64,000 bases of DNA from positions 1-64,000 of the forward strand of contig NZ_JAKNCT010000012.1 in the NCBI RefSeq assembly GCF_022134585.1, written 5' to 3'. The notes below the pieces were generated by a model. That model saw nothing but the letters and a program-made list of their open reading frames with translations, was not told the origin of the DNA and did not search any database. This document shows, piece after piece, positions 7,278 through 14,842 of this stretch. Each line of letters opens with the position of its first letter. The stretch's first letter is position 1. Source of the stretch: Mesosutterella porci. GTDB taxonomy: Bacteria; Pseudomonadota; Gammaproteobacteria; Burkholderiales; Burkholderiaceae_F. Position numbers and translations under genes: made by a program.

Positions 7278-8717
7278 TCAATCAATTCCATAGCTGTAGT
7301 CGGTTGTGAGCGATACTGGACCGTTCGACCGAACGCCCTCTGTCCTAACCGTGGTTCCCTTGTCCGTCTGGATACGAAGGCGCACTTCGCTTTGGGCTGT
7401 CACTCTGCCGTTGCCCGCCACCACGCCTTCGTCCACACCCCTGAACCCCGCCGGAAGCCTGTCGTAGCTGTCGGAGAGCTTGCTTCCCTGGCTCGACAGC
7501 TCTTCTGTTTCCCCGAAAAGCCTCTTCAAGAAACTGCCGACGGCGGACAGTTTGTCGAGGAAGCTGTCAAGCACCGGCATCCATGTGTCCTTGAACTTGA
7601 TAGCCAGCGCGATCCCGGCCCCCAGCGCCGTGAGCAGCAGTCCCACAGGATTCGTCATGGCTGCCACCCCGAGAAGCCTCAGCGCGCCGATCACCGCTGC
7701 GATTGATTTAACGAAGGCCCCAACCTTGATCACAAGATCCATGCCGATCAGAACACCAAAAGCCTTCAGGATGGTGGAAACGCCGCCAATGGATCTGATA
7801 AAGTCCGTCAAAGCCCGAACCGAATCAAACGCCCCCTGGATCATCCCCTGCCAGTCAACACCCTTCAGCTCCTTGGTCAACTCTTCGACAAAGTACTGAA
7901 TATTCGTCGCGATCAGATCGCGGCACTTGACGATCGTCTCTTCCATGGGGGCGATCAATCCCTGAAGCACAGGCTGTAGCCTTGATCCGATCGCGGTCGA
8001 AATCGTCTTCGTGACCGACTGGAGCTCAGAGAGCTGATCCCCGAACTCGTTGGCCGCCTTGACGTCTTTGGCCGACATGACAAGGCCCAGCTCTTCAGCC
8101 CTCTTGCCAAAAGCCTGAAGCCCCTCGGCCCCGTCCTTGAGAAGAGGGATCAGCCTTGCGGCCATCTTGTCGCCAAAAGCGGCCGTCAGAATCTGCATCC
8201 GCGCCGCAGGCGATTCGTTGTTCTTCACCGCCTGGGCGAGATTGTTCATCACGTCCGCCGCGCTTCGCACGTGTCCGTTGCTGTCTTTAAGCGCGATGCC
8301 CAGATGACGGAACATAGCGACAAGCTCGTCGTTCTGTCCCGCGGCCGCCTTGCTCATGTTGGATGTGAGCTTCGTGAGAGCCCCGTCCAGCTCCTCGGCG
8401 CTCATTCCGGAATTCTGCGCGCCATATCGAAGCTTCTGCAGCGCTTCGACCGAAACGCCGGCCCGGATCGAAGCCTTGTCAATCGCATCGGCCAGTTCCA
8501 GATACGAGGAAACAGCACCTTTAATGGAAAAGCCGCCAGCTCCGGCAAGAACAGCGAAAGGCTTCGCAATCATACCGGCCAGATCCATCGAAGCCCGATT
8601 GAGCTCGCGAATCGATCTTCCAAACGCGTTCATGCGCCTGCGGACATCCTTCAGCGGAGCGGACAAATTGTCCCTCAGCTGAAGAACCGTCTGCAGCAAA
8701 TATTCCTGCCCTGCCAT
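7278..8717 (-). CDS. Tail tape-measure protein
   Basis: A 479-residue, mostly helical protein starting MAGQEYLLQTVLQLRDNLSA. It has an N-terminal coiled-coil, the tape-measure core (SIRAGVSVEALQKLRYGAQN, then LDGALTKLTSNMSKA and ARMQILTAAFGDKMAARLI), and hydrophobic helices at about 310-390 (GVSTILKAFGVLIGMDLVI, VGLLLTALGAGIALAI). This matches Mu-type tape-measure proteins (TP901 core). It is shorter than many, which would imply a short tail if the usual length rule of about 0.15 nm per residue holds. ATG at 8717 overlaps the stop of the upstream GpE-like frame (TGATG). Confidence 0.92.
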   Translation of the reverse strand: MAGQEYLLQTVLQLRDNLSAPLKDVRRRMNAFGRSIRELNRASMDLAGMIAKPFAVLAGAGGFSIKGAVSSYLELADAIDKASIRAGVSVEALQKLRYGAQNSGMSAEELDGALTKLTSNMSKAAAGQNDELVAMFRHLGIALKDSNGHVRSAADVMNNLAQAVKNNESPAARMQILTAAFGDKMAARLIPLLKDGAEGLQAFGKRAEELGLVMSAKDVKAANEFGDQLSELQSVTKTISTAIGSRLQPVLQGLIAPMEETIVKCRDLIATNIQYFVEELTKELKGVDWQGMIQGAFDSVRALTDFIRSIGGVSTILKAFGVLIGMDLVIKVGAFVKSIAAVIGALRLLGVAAMTNPVGLLLTALGAGIALAIKFKDTWMPVLDSFLDKLSAVGSFLKRLFGETEELSSQGSKLSDSYDRLPAGFRGVDEGVVAGNGRVTAQSEVRLRIQTDKGTTVRTEGVRSNGPVSLTTDYSYGID

Positions 8718-8827
8718 CACTCACACTCCTCGGAATGAATCTTGTTCGTCATTTCCACGTACTGGCAGATGCGCTCAAGAGTCATGCCGCCGAATTCCTC
8801 CGGCGACATGCCCCAGAACCTCGCCAT
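8717..8827 (-). CDS. GpE-like tail chaperone extension, likely made by translational frameshift
   Basis: A 36-codon frame (MARFWGMSPEEFGGMTLERI, then CQYVEMTNKIHSEECE). The F-W-x-M-S-P-E-E...M-T-L-E-R pattern resembles the GpE family of P2-like phages. The frame is open upstream to 8926, overlapping the end of the tail-chaperone gene in the +1 (equally -2) frame. In Mu- and P2-type phages the long chaperone (TAC-T) is made by a frameshift at this place. An ATG at 8827 has a weak GAGGA about 10 nt upstream, so independent starts are possible. The exact shift site is not proven. Confidence 0.7.
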   Translation of the reverse strand: MARFWGMSPEEFGGMTLERICQYVEMTNKIHSEECE

Positions 8828-8852
8828 TCGAAAGATCGATTCCTCGACGACG

Positions 8853-9140
8853 TCAATCGCTTTCGCCCACCGGCGGCATTCCAAAAAGAGGAGTGATCGC
8901 CTTCGCGATGGCCATGCTGTCTTCAACCGTCACCTGCCCGAAGGCCTCGGCGTTGATGGTCGTGCAAAGACGCTGCGCGTATTGCATGGCATGGTCGAAG
9001 GCCTCGGCATTGGTCTTCTCATCGCCCACCATCTTGAGCGCTTTGGCGTCCGCAAGTGTTGGAGCGCGAAAAGAGAGCTTTTCGTATGTCGTCCCCTTGT
9101 AGGTCACCGGGGTCTTAAGAATCACCTCGGCCGGCTTCAT
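8853..9140 (-). CDS. Tail assembly chaperone (Mu gp41-like, TAC)
   Basis: A 95-residue protein starting MKPAEVILKTPVTYKGTTYE, with LSFRAPTLADAKALKMVGDE and a TPLFGMPPVGESD end. The V-x-Y-x-G-x-x-Y-x-x-L-x-x-R-x-P-T motif is typical of Mu gp41/P2 gpE-type chaperones that coat the tape measure. Its stop is within the frame that encodes a GpE-like extension, and a GGGCGA motif lies 8 nt upstream of the stop (8863-8868). It overlaps the tube gene by 4 nt. Confidence 0.88.
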   Translation of the reverse strand: MKPAEVILKTPVTYKGTTYEKLSFRAPTLADAKALKMVGDEKTNAEAFDHAMQYAQRLCTTINAEAFGQVTVEDSMAIAKAITPLFGMPPVGESD

Positions 9141-9502
9141 GACCAGTCACCCCTCACACCGTTGAAAACAAGCTGAACCGTTCCATCCTCCGGTGAGAAA
9201 TTCGCATTGTCGCCCGCAAGGAAAGCGTCAGAGAGCGTGTAGCGCATGCCATTTGCAAGCTCTGCCACGATCGTCATGTCGGTCGCGGTGCGCAGCTTCT
9301 CAAGCGGAAAATCAGCATCCACGTAGAAATTGCCAGAAATAGACGGCACAACCGGCGTTTCCGAATAGCCGATCACCCGGCCCGAGGCCGTCACAGCCTG
9401 CCGCGTGTACTTATTGACAGGGATCTGGAGGGATCCGCTCAGGTTGAGCTCCTCACCATCCACTGTGATGTAGCAGGTTCCCGAAATTCTCTGGTTAGCC
9501 AT
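9137..9502 (-). CDS. Tail tube protein (Mu gpM-like)
   Basis: A 121-residue tube protein. MANQRISGTCYITVDGEEL, then LSGSLQIPVNKYTRQAVTAS and VPSISGNFYVDADFPLEKLR, match the Mu gpM/phage tail tube family (GTAYVKVDG...P.....RE...G). It follows the sheath with an 10-nt gap and overlaps the chaperone, as in Mu. Length is as expected (about 118 aa). Confidence 0.93.
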   Translation of the reverse strand: MANQRISGTCYITVDGEELNLSGSLQIPVNKYTRQAVTASGRVIGYSETPVVPSISGNFYVDADFPLEKLRTATDMTIVAELANGMRYTLSDAFLAGDNANFSPEDGTVQLVFNGVRGDWS

Positions 9503-9512
9503 TTAAAACTCC

Positions 9513-10988
9513 TTAATTCAGACGGAACTGAGCAAGAACCGCGAAGATCCTCAGCTGGTTCACGAGGTCAGGCGGCAAAAGCACATCGACCCGGTTCGGA
9601 TCGTCTGCATTGCGCTCAACAATGAGGTTCTGCTTGAAAGCGTCCAGATTCTCGACAAGAGCCTTCTCCTCGAGCTTCTGGTACTCGGCGATGAGCTCGG
9701 CGCGGATGATCGAAGGCGTGACAACAGCCTGCCCGGAACCAAAGTGCGTGCCATCGGAGGCAAGCTTGTGCCTCGGGTATTTGCTCGTGATGACGGTCTT
9801 CAGATCCCTCAGAATGTACGCGAGGGTAAAGAGCGTGCAGTCATCCAGGTACGAGTTGTCGGGCGAGCCGACGGCGTTCGTCTGATAGGTCGTGATCGCC
9901 CTCTCAATCCTCATGTAGCCGCCCTGGGTGTACTCGGTCGCAATGCCCGAGGTGAGGAGGCTCTGGCGCTCCGAGAGGTTGAACCTCGAGCCGGCCTGCG
10001 CCGCCGCCACGCCAATCAGCTCCAGAGTCTGAAGCGGACGGGCGGGATCGTTGTTGAGAGCGCTCGCGGCCCGGGCGGCATATGCGCCGAGGACTTCAGA
10101 GCAGGAGGAGGCCACCGCGGACTCGATGCCAAGGACGGTTTCGTGCTGGTTGTTGCGGCTCTTTCCAAAGGAAACAAGATCAGAAACGGAGCCGCGCTTG
10201 ACCGTGAAAACGTGCCCGTAAAGCTGGCGCATCGGAGACCATCTGCCGGATTTGTCGTTCAGCTCTTCCGCCAATGTGGTCAGGCTCGCCGCATCCGCAA
10301 ACGGGCAGGCAATCACGTCATACTGCTCTTCGCCCATCGCGGCCACCACCCCAGACAGATCCGGCGTTCCGGTTCCGCCCGAGAAGGCCGTCAGCGCAAC
10401 GCTCACGCCCTCGGGGAGCTCTTCACCCGCCGCATAGCCCTGGCGGTTCACTGCGAGCTGGATGTCGTTGCCGACAAGACCCGCGTTCTTCGCGTTGAAG
10501 GTCACCACCCCGGCGGCCGCGGCTGCAGTCACCGGAAGGTCCACATTGGCGGTCACAGCAGAAGCGATGGCAGACGCAATGGCGGTCGCCGTATCATCCA
10601 CCGCAACAGCGACGGACACCCGCACTGCTCCAATATAGAGGTTGATCGTCCCGGCTTCGGTCGGAGTGCCGGAAACGGTAGCCGTAGCGGAAGCTTTGGT
10701 TCCGGTCGGATCGGCAACCGGGATGCACCAGACCTCGCCGAAAGTATCGTTCTTGCGATACATCGCGTTCATCAGCGCGAGCTGGGAGCCGTGGCCGAAA
10801 AGTTCTTCGCCCTGGGCAGAGGAAGACACAAGCTGCGGCTTAAGGGCCGTGGCCTTTCCGCTTGTCATCTGGCCGATCAGCAGCGTTTTCAGCACGCTCG
10901 TCGCCGTATTAGCCTGAGAATTGTCGAGCTCCGCATAAAAAAGCGGAACCCGAATCCCGGACGGGATGTTTGAGAAGGAAACCGACAT
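9513..10988 (-). CDS. Contractile tail sheath protein (Mu gpL-like)
   Basis: A 491-residue sheath protein. MSVSFSNIPSGIRVPLFYAE is the standard Mu gpL start (the ENIP-x-x-x-RVP motif). The middle has VTFNAKNAGLVGNDIQLAVN (the GxxGN-x-I motif), and the C-terminal part has TLELIGVAAAQAGSRF, VERNADDPNRVDVLLPPDLV, matching the gpL family to the end (VNQLRIFAVLAQFRLN). This shows the phage has a contractile (myovirus) tail, despite its HK97-like head. Confidence 0.96.
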   Translation of the reverse strand: MSVSFSNIPSGIRVPLFYAELDNSQANTATSVLKTLLIGQMTSGKATALKPQLVSSSAQGEELFGHGSQLALMNAMYRKNDTFGEVWCIPVADPTGTKASATATVSGTPTEAGTINLYIGAVRVSVAVAVDDTATAIASAIASAVTANVDLPVTAAAAAGVVTFNAKNAGLVGNDIQLAVNRQGYAAGEELPEGVSVALTAFSGGTGTPDLSGVVAAMGEEQYDVIACPFADAASLTTLAEELNDKSGRWSPMRQLYGHVFTVKRGSVSDLVSFGKSRNNQHETVLGIESAVASSCSEVLGAYAARAASALNNDPARPLQTLELIGVAAAQAGSRFNLSERQSLLTSGIATEYTQGGYMRIERAITTYQTNAVGSPDNSYLDDCTLFTLAYILRDLKTVITSKYPRHKLASDGTHFGSGQAVVTPSIIRAELIAEYQKLEEKALVENLDAFKQNLIVERNADDPNRVDVLLPPDLVNQLRIFAVLAQFRLN

Positions 10989-10997
10989 AGTTGCCTC

Positions 10998-11564
10998 TTA
11001 TTTGATTAAAAGTTCAGCGGTGACGAGTTTGTCATCCTCGTCCGTAGTGGAAAAATTCTTCGCTTTGAGCCTGACAGACTGCAGAATCGGCAGTGCGTCG
11101 ATGATTCGCTGCTGTGCGGTTATGCTTCCCATCAGGAGCTCGCCGTAGGCAAAATCGAGCGTCTCAACGAGCCTCGCGCGGTTGCAGGCCGACGTATTCA
11201 CGCTCTGGCTCTCGAAATAGATGATCCTGTTCGTCTGTTCCGGATAACCGAGCGGAAGCCCCAGTACCGCCTTGAAAACCTCTTCCTTCAGATCCTCGAG
11301 ATAGTCGTGCCCGGTTTTCCCCAGAGCGTCGTCGCTTGTAAGCGAAACGCAAATATTGATCGAAAAATGGTTTTCGATCAGCTGGCGGTACTTGGTCGAG
11401 GTTGTCGCCGTCTCCGCAGTCACGCCGGACGGAAGGACGAACGCGCAGGGCATCGCCGGGCTCACGCTGTCGTCGATGTTGAACCACGCATAAGCTCCGA
11501 AAACGCGCCGCTCGAAGGACGGGCAGTTCTCGCGAAGGCATTCGATGATCGGTGCAAGCTTCAT
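10998..11564 (-). CDS. Tail terminator-like protein (Gp37 family)
   Basis: A 188-residue protein starting MKLAPIIECLRENCPSFERR, with VFGAYAWFNIDDSVSPAMPC and later ETLDFAYGELL. It has the layout of the phage Gp37/tail terminator family found between the HK97 gp10-like protein and the sheath. A tail terminator caps the sheath and tube and joins them to the head. The start overlaps the gp10-like stop by 4 nt. Assignment rests on family pattern and position. Confidence 0.75.
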   Translation of the reverse strand: MKLAPIIECLRENCPSFERRVFGAYAWFNIDDSVSPAMPCAFVLPSGVTAETATTSTKYRQLIENHFSINICVSLTSDDALGKTGHDYLEDLKEEVFKAVLGLPLGYPEQTNRIIYFESQSVNTSACNRARLVETLDFAYGELLMGSITAQQRIIDALPILQSVRLKAKNFSTTDEDDKLVTAELLIK

Positions 11565-12049
11565 TTAAATGAGATCTCCTTCGCGGCCAGCGCCTTGTCC
11601 ATCAGTCGTGCAAGGTTCGATTCGATGCGGTCTTCGCCCACAATCTTTGTCGCGTCCACCATGAAATTCTTGCGGGGCTGAGCCACCTTCTTGCCGACAG
11701 ACTTCTTTCTGCGCCGGTTGTCGGCCGCGGTTCGGGTTCTTGGGCCCCTGTGGCCGTAATAGACGTAGGCCGGGTAGAAGTCCTTCCCCATCTGATCCGT
11801 CTTCCAGGGTTTGATCACCGCAGAAAACCCGGATCTCGAGGGCTTGGGCTTAATTGACTTCTGCAGCACGCCGGTGTCTCGTCCCGGGTATTCGTCCGGC
11901 TTTGAAACGCCCTTTTGGCGAACAAGGTTCTTTGCGACTCGCGCGATCTCGCGTCCCTCTTTCCGAAGTCCGCTTTTTAGTGTCTTCACATCAAAGTCGG
12001 CGTACTTGAAGCCCTTCGGGAAGCGAACCTCGACATCAAGAAGCGCCAT
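11561..12049 (-). CDS. HK97 gp10-like neck protein
   Basis: A 162-residue basic protein. The order ...REIARVAKNLVRQKGVSK, PGRDTGVLQKSIKPK, YPAYVYYGHRGPRT and a C-terminal helix (LARLMDKALAAKEI) follows the HK97 gp10 fold (G-x-L-x-x-S-I...Y-x-x-Y-V-E-x-G). It is a neck/tail-completion protein. It overlaps the adaptor gene at both ends, as in a dense structural operon. Confidence 0.85.
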   Translation of the reverse strand: MALLDVEVRFPKGFKYADFDVKTLKSGLRKEGREIARVAKNLVRQKGVSKPDEYPGRDTGVLQKSIKPKPSRSGFSAVIKPWKTDQMGKDFYPAYVYYGHRGPRTRTAADNRRRKKSVGKKVAQPRKNFMVDATKIVGEDRIESNLARLMDKALAAKEISFK

Positions 12050-12386
12050 ACTGGGCCTCGCATTCCAAAGCGGTAAAGCGGTGGGCGTCGTTCATGTCCG
12101 TCAGGCGCTTCACCAGATACCAGGCCCCCTCGTAGAGGATCTTTGTCGCATGGGTCAGGTCCTGAGGCCGCGTGCCCTTTGTGTAGCGGACGATGAAGCG
12201 GTGAGTCACGTCATAGCCTGCCTGAACAGACCCCCAGTAGTTCACGCCGCCGATCACTTCCACCTTCGCCCAGGCGTGAAGCTTCAGCGCCAGGTCGTTC
12301 GTGCTGTCGGAGGCATCCTTAGGGCTCGTGTCCAGGCTGTAGATGTCAATAGGGCGCTGCAACTCGCCAATTTGAGGCAGTTTCAT
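12036..12386 (-). CDS. Head-tail adaptor / head closure protein
   Basis: A 116-residue protein. The start MKLPQIGELQRPIDIY is the G-x-L-x-x-P-I-x-I motif of the phage head-tail joining family (SPP1 gp16, HK97 gp7), followed by LHAWAKVEVIGGVNYWGS and an all-beta end (ATKILYEGAWYLVKRLTDM). It should plug the portal channel after packaging. Position between the connector and gp10-like gene is standard. Confidence 0.88.
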   Translation of the reverse strand: MKLPQIGELQRPIDIYSLDTSPKDASDSTNDLALKLHAWAKVEVIGGVNYWGSVQAGYDVTHRFIVRYTKGTRPQDLTHATKILYEGAWYLVKRLTDMNDAHRFTALECEAQYGAS

Positions 12387-12389
12387 GAG

Positions 12390-12746
12390 CTACCTCCATG
12401 TGCGATAGGGGTCCAAAAGCCGGTCGACGAACGGGTTCTCGATCAGGTTTTCAGCCTGGGCGGCCTCCCGATGCTCGTAAAAATGAGCCGCCTGGATCAG
12501 AATCCACGCCCGGATGCCTGCCGGAACCCCCGAGGGATCCGTGGCATAACCTTCGACGCCGTCCCTGGTGATAATCCCGTGCTGAAGCTCGTGCTCGGCC
12601 ATCTGGGTGCAGGCAAGACAAAGAGAGGCGATCAGAGAATCATCCTCCGAATGGTCCACGCGGAAATGACGCTTCGCTTCTTCAAGCGTGACGCCGCTTT
12701 CCGCGGTGCTTGTATCAATTCCTGTGAACTCAGTCTCGTTTGACAT
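12390..12746 (-). CDS. Head-tail connector protein (gp6-like)
   Basis: A 118-residue helical protein with VTLEEAKRHFRVDHSEDDSL, then AEHELQHGIITRDGV and VPAGIRAWILIQAAHFYEHR, ending PFVDRLLDPYRTWR. This is the gp6/phage head-tail connector family (L-x-E-x-K-x-x-L-R-V-D...D-x-L-L-x-P-Y-R). It forms the ring below the portal. ATG at 12746 overlaps the preceding stop as TGATG; GTG at 12749 is one codon longer. Confidence 0.9.
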   Translation of the reverse strand: MSNETEFTGIDTSTAESGVTLEEAKRHFRVDHSEDDSLIASLCLACTQMAEHELQHGIITRDGVEGYATDPSGVPAGIRAWILIQAAHFYEHREAAQAENLIENPFVDRLLDPYRTWR

Positions 12747-12937
12747 CACGATGCCTTTACCGCTCTGCGCCTGGGCGCCGCCTTCTTCGTTTCAACCTTG
12801 ACCGGGGGCTCTTCGGCCGCACCGGACGCTATCAGCGAATCGGCGACGACCCGGGATACCCGGACAACCGTACCAGCTTTGACAAGCCCGGCAGACGGAA
12901 GCAGCGCGGCCTTCTTCAAAAGAATCTCTTTTTGCAT
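12746..12937 (-). CDS. Small basic structural-operon protein (63 aa), unknown
   Basis: A 63-residue protein MQKEILLKKAALLPSAGLVK with a predicted beta part (GTVVRVSRVVADSLIASGAA) and a Lys/Arg/Pro-rich tail (VETKKAAPRRRAVKAS). It lies just behind the capsid-gene terminator and overlaps the connector gene. Small proteins with V-x-V-x-x-x-x-A-x-x-L-I-x-x-G-x-A are common at this spot in HK97-type operons; the role is unknown. The start at 12937 avoids reading through the terminator, though a longer frame exists. Confidence 0.65.
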   Translation of the reverse strand: MQKEILLKKAALLPSAGLVKAGTVVRVSRVVADSLIASGAAEEPPVKVETKKAAPRRRAVKAS

Positions 12938-12953
12938 ACGCTCATAAAGCAAA

Positions 12954-12982
12954 CGCCCCGAAAGCAGGAAGCCTCCGGGGCG
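12954..12982 (-). terminator. Terminator after the major capsid gene
   Basis: CGCCCCG (12954-12960) and CGGGGCG (12976-12982) form a 7-bp GC stem with a 15-nt loop that can pair further (AGG/CCT). On the minus strand TTTGCTTT follows. It lies 21 nt after the capsid stop and would make capsid the most abundant product of the upstream transcript. Confidence 0.65.
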
Positions 12983-13002
12983 CATGCGTCAGTTAGCGGC
13001 TA

Positions 13003-14154
13003 TCAGGCCGAAGGAACGGTCAGAGCGCCGCCGCAGAGGGCACCCGGGCGTTCGATGCCGAAGCCCAGACGACGCTCGGCGCGGATCGTGATCAGGTTCT
13101 TCTCGACGTTGTCGCTGTCCTGCTCAAAGAGCTCGACCGTCATGCCGGTGCGGGTCCAGACCGTGCCGGCCGCCGAGAAGTCGCCCACCATGAAGGTATC
13201 GACGGCGACGGCCTGAGTGGTCACCACCGGCAGGCCCCACAGCTGCGGCTGGGCGACAGACGCAGGGGAAGTGAGGTAGTAGTCCGCGCTTCCGTTCTTC
13301 AGCATCTGGAGCTTGCTCCAGTTGAGCGGATTCATGAGAATCGCGTTCGGGCGGAAGTAGTTCTGTTCGATCTTGGTCTTCGCGAAGAGAATCAGGTCAA
13401 GCAGCGTGGCGTTGGTCGTGCCGAGATCAGCCAGCTTGGCGACGTGCGGGGTGTAGTTCCCGGTGGTGAAAATGCCGGAGAGGTTCTGGCCCTTGCCGTC
13501 GCCGGTCGTGATCTGATCCTCAACCGCAAGGTCCACGCCGTAGACGACGCGCTGATTGATGTAGGCTTCGAGAGCCGGAGCATCCTCCATCAGCTGCTTG
13601 GAAATGCGGGCGAGGTGGGCAACGGTCTTAATAGTGCCGGAGATGAGCTCGAAGCCGGTCGAGCCAAAGGGCTTCTGAGCGCCTTCAGCCACAGGGGCTG
13701 CGCCGTTCACAAACCCGGCGTCCTTTTCCTTCACGTACTCATACGCGTTGGAAGCGACCGGGATGTTGGGGAACAGGGCCTCGATCGTGAAGGGGCGGAA
13801 AGCGCCGGCCAGAACGCCGGGGCGGCGGTAAGCCTGAACCACGCCGCCGGTCGGGGTGAGGATCGGATTGACGGCATCGGCCTTGGTCTCGGCCAGTTCC
13901 ATGCGAGCCTTGGTGGCGGAGCCTTCGACAAAGGCCTTCACAGCATTGGACTCGGCAACCTGGGCTCCGACGCTCTTCGCCTCGGCCTTGGGGGCGACGG
14001 CCTTGACGGCGTTCTGCTGCAATTCGATCAGCTGTCGGGAGAGCTTCACCTGTTCGTCGCCAAGACGCTTCAGCTCAGCCTTGTTGGCCTCGGAGGTATC
14101 GTTCATTTTGCCTTCGATTCGGTCGAGGGCGTCAGAAATTTCCTTAAGTTCCAT
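13003..14154 (-). CDS. Major capsid protein, HK97 family
   Basis: A 383-residue protein. Residues 1 to about 105 are a coiled-coil delta domain (ELKEISDALDRIEGKMND, then LKRLGDEQVKLSRQLIELQQ) that acts as scaffold and should be removed by the adjacent protease. The mature part has the HK97 landmarks: PILTPTGGVVQAYRRPG, KPFGSTGFELISGTIKTVAH, ARISKQLMEDAPALEAYINQ, ITTGDGKGQNLSGI, AILMNPLNWSKLQMLKN, VDTFMVGDFS and LFEQDSDNVEKNLITIRAER. It is one of the clearest calls in the window. A terminator follows the stop. Confidence 0.97.
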   Translation of the reverse strand: MELKEISDALDRIEGKMNDTSEANKAELKRLGDEQVKLSRQLIELQQNAVKAVAPKAEAKSVGAQVAESNAVKAFVEGSATKARMELAETKADAVNPILTPTGGVVQAYRRPGVLAGAFRPFTIEALFPNIPVASNAYEYVKEKDAGFVNGAAPVAEGAQKPFGSTGFELISGTIKTVAHLARISKQLMEDAPALEAYINQRVVYGVDLAVEDQITTGDGKGQNLSGIFTTGNYTPHVAKLADLGTTNATLLDLILFAKTKIEQNYFRPNAILMNPLNWSKLQMLKNGSADYYLTSPASVAQPQLWGLPVVTTQAVAVDTFMVGDFSAAGTVWTRTGMTVELFEQDSDNVEKNLITIRAERRLGFGIERPGALCGGALTVPSA

Positions 14155-14170
14155 GATTTTTCCTTGAGAA

Positions 14171-14842
14171 TTAAAGTGACTGCTCGAAGTTTTTCAGCCT
14201 CATGAGCAGTTCCTGAGCCGCTTTTTCCTCGGCCTCGGCATCCCGCTGAGCCTTAAAAAGCGTTTTGCACCGGGCGATAAGGCCCTGCGCTGCCGAGCGC
14301 GAGAACCGGCCTGAATCCCTCAGGAAATCCTCAAGCTCGCGAATTGTTTTAATGCCTGCGATGTCCTCGGCCCGGACTTCAGTCACCCTGGCGAAGTTAT
14401 CGGCGGGCAGAGCCACGACGGAAATCTCGTAGAGCCGGGAGATGTTCTTGATCGTGCGGCCGTATGCGCTGTCCGTCTTCTCTTCGTAGTCGCCTTTGTC
14501 AATCGAAAAGCCGATCGAAAGGCCGGAAACGGAGCCGTCTTTCAGGGCGGCAAGCACTTCGTCCGCCTTGGCACTCCCCCGGGTGAGCTGGCCGGTCACG
14601 CGCAGGCCTTTCTCATCCTCCTGCATCGTGAGCCACTTCCCGATCGGGATACTCGACCAGTCATGACCGTAAAACATGACTGGCATCTGGCCGCCAGCGA
14701 TCACGGACTTGTACGCGCCGGGAAGAATCGTGTCTCCATAGCTGTCCGTGTTGCCGAAAGTCGACGCGTATCCGGTGAAGAGGCGCTTGTCGGCGTCAAG
14801 CTTCATCTCGGCCGCTTTAATGTCAAAGTCTTTGAATTCCAT
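14171..14842 (-). CDS. Prohead protease, HK97 family (S78-like)
   Basis: A 223-residue protease starting MEFKDFDIKAAEMKLDADKR behind GGGAG. It has the family motifs: FTGYASTFGNTDSYGDTILP, MFYGHDWSSIPIGKW (catalytic His in GHD), SVSGLSIGFSIDKGD (Ser of the S-x-x-S-I-G-F stretch) and ISRLYEISVVALPADNFARV. It should mature the capsid and itself be released. The start overlaps the portal gene by 20 nt. Confidence 0.95.
   Translation of the reverse strand: MEFKDFDIKAAEMKLDADKRLFTGYASTFGNTDSYGDTILPGAYKSVIAGGQMPVMFYGHDWSSIPIGKWLTMQEDEKGLRVTGQLTRGSAKADEVLAALKDGSVSGLSIGFSIDKGDYEEKTDSAYGRTIKNISRLYEISVVALPADNFARVTEVRAEDIAGIKTIRELEDFLRDSGRFSRSAAQGLIARCKTLFKAQRDAEAEEKAAQELLMRLKNFEQSL

Noticed and set aside
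9744-10973. 409-codon plus-strand frame opposite the sheath gene
   Set aside because: Antisense shadow of a clear Mu gpL homologue; low-complexity Arg/Gly composition.
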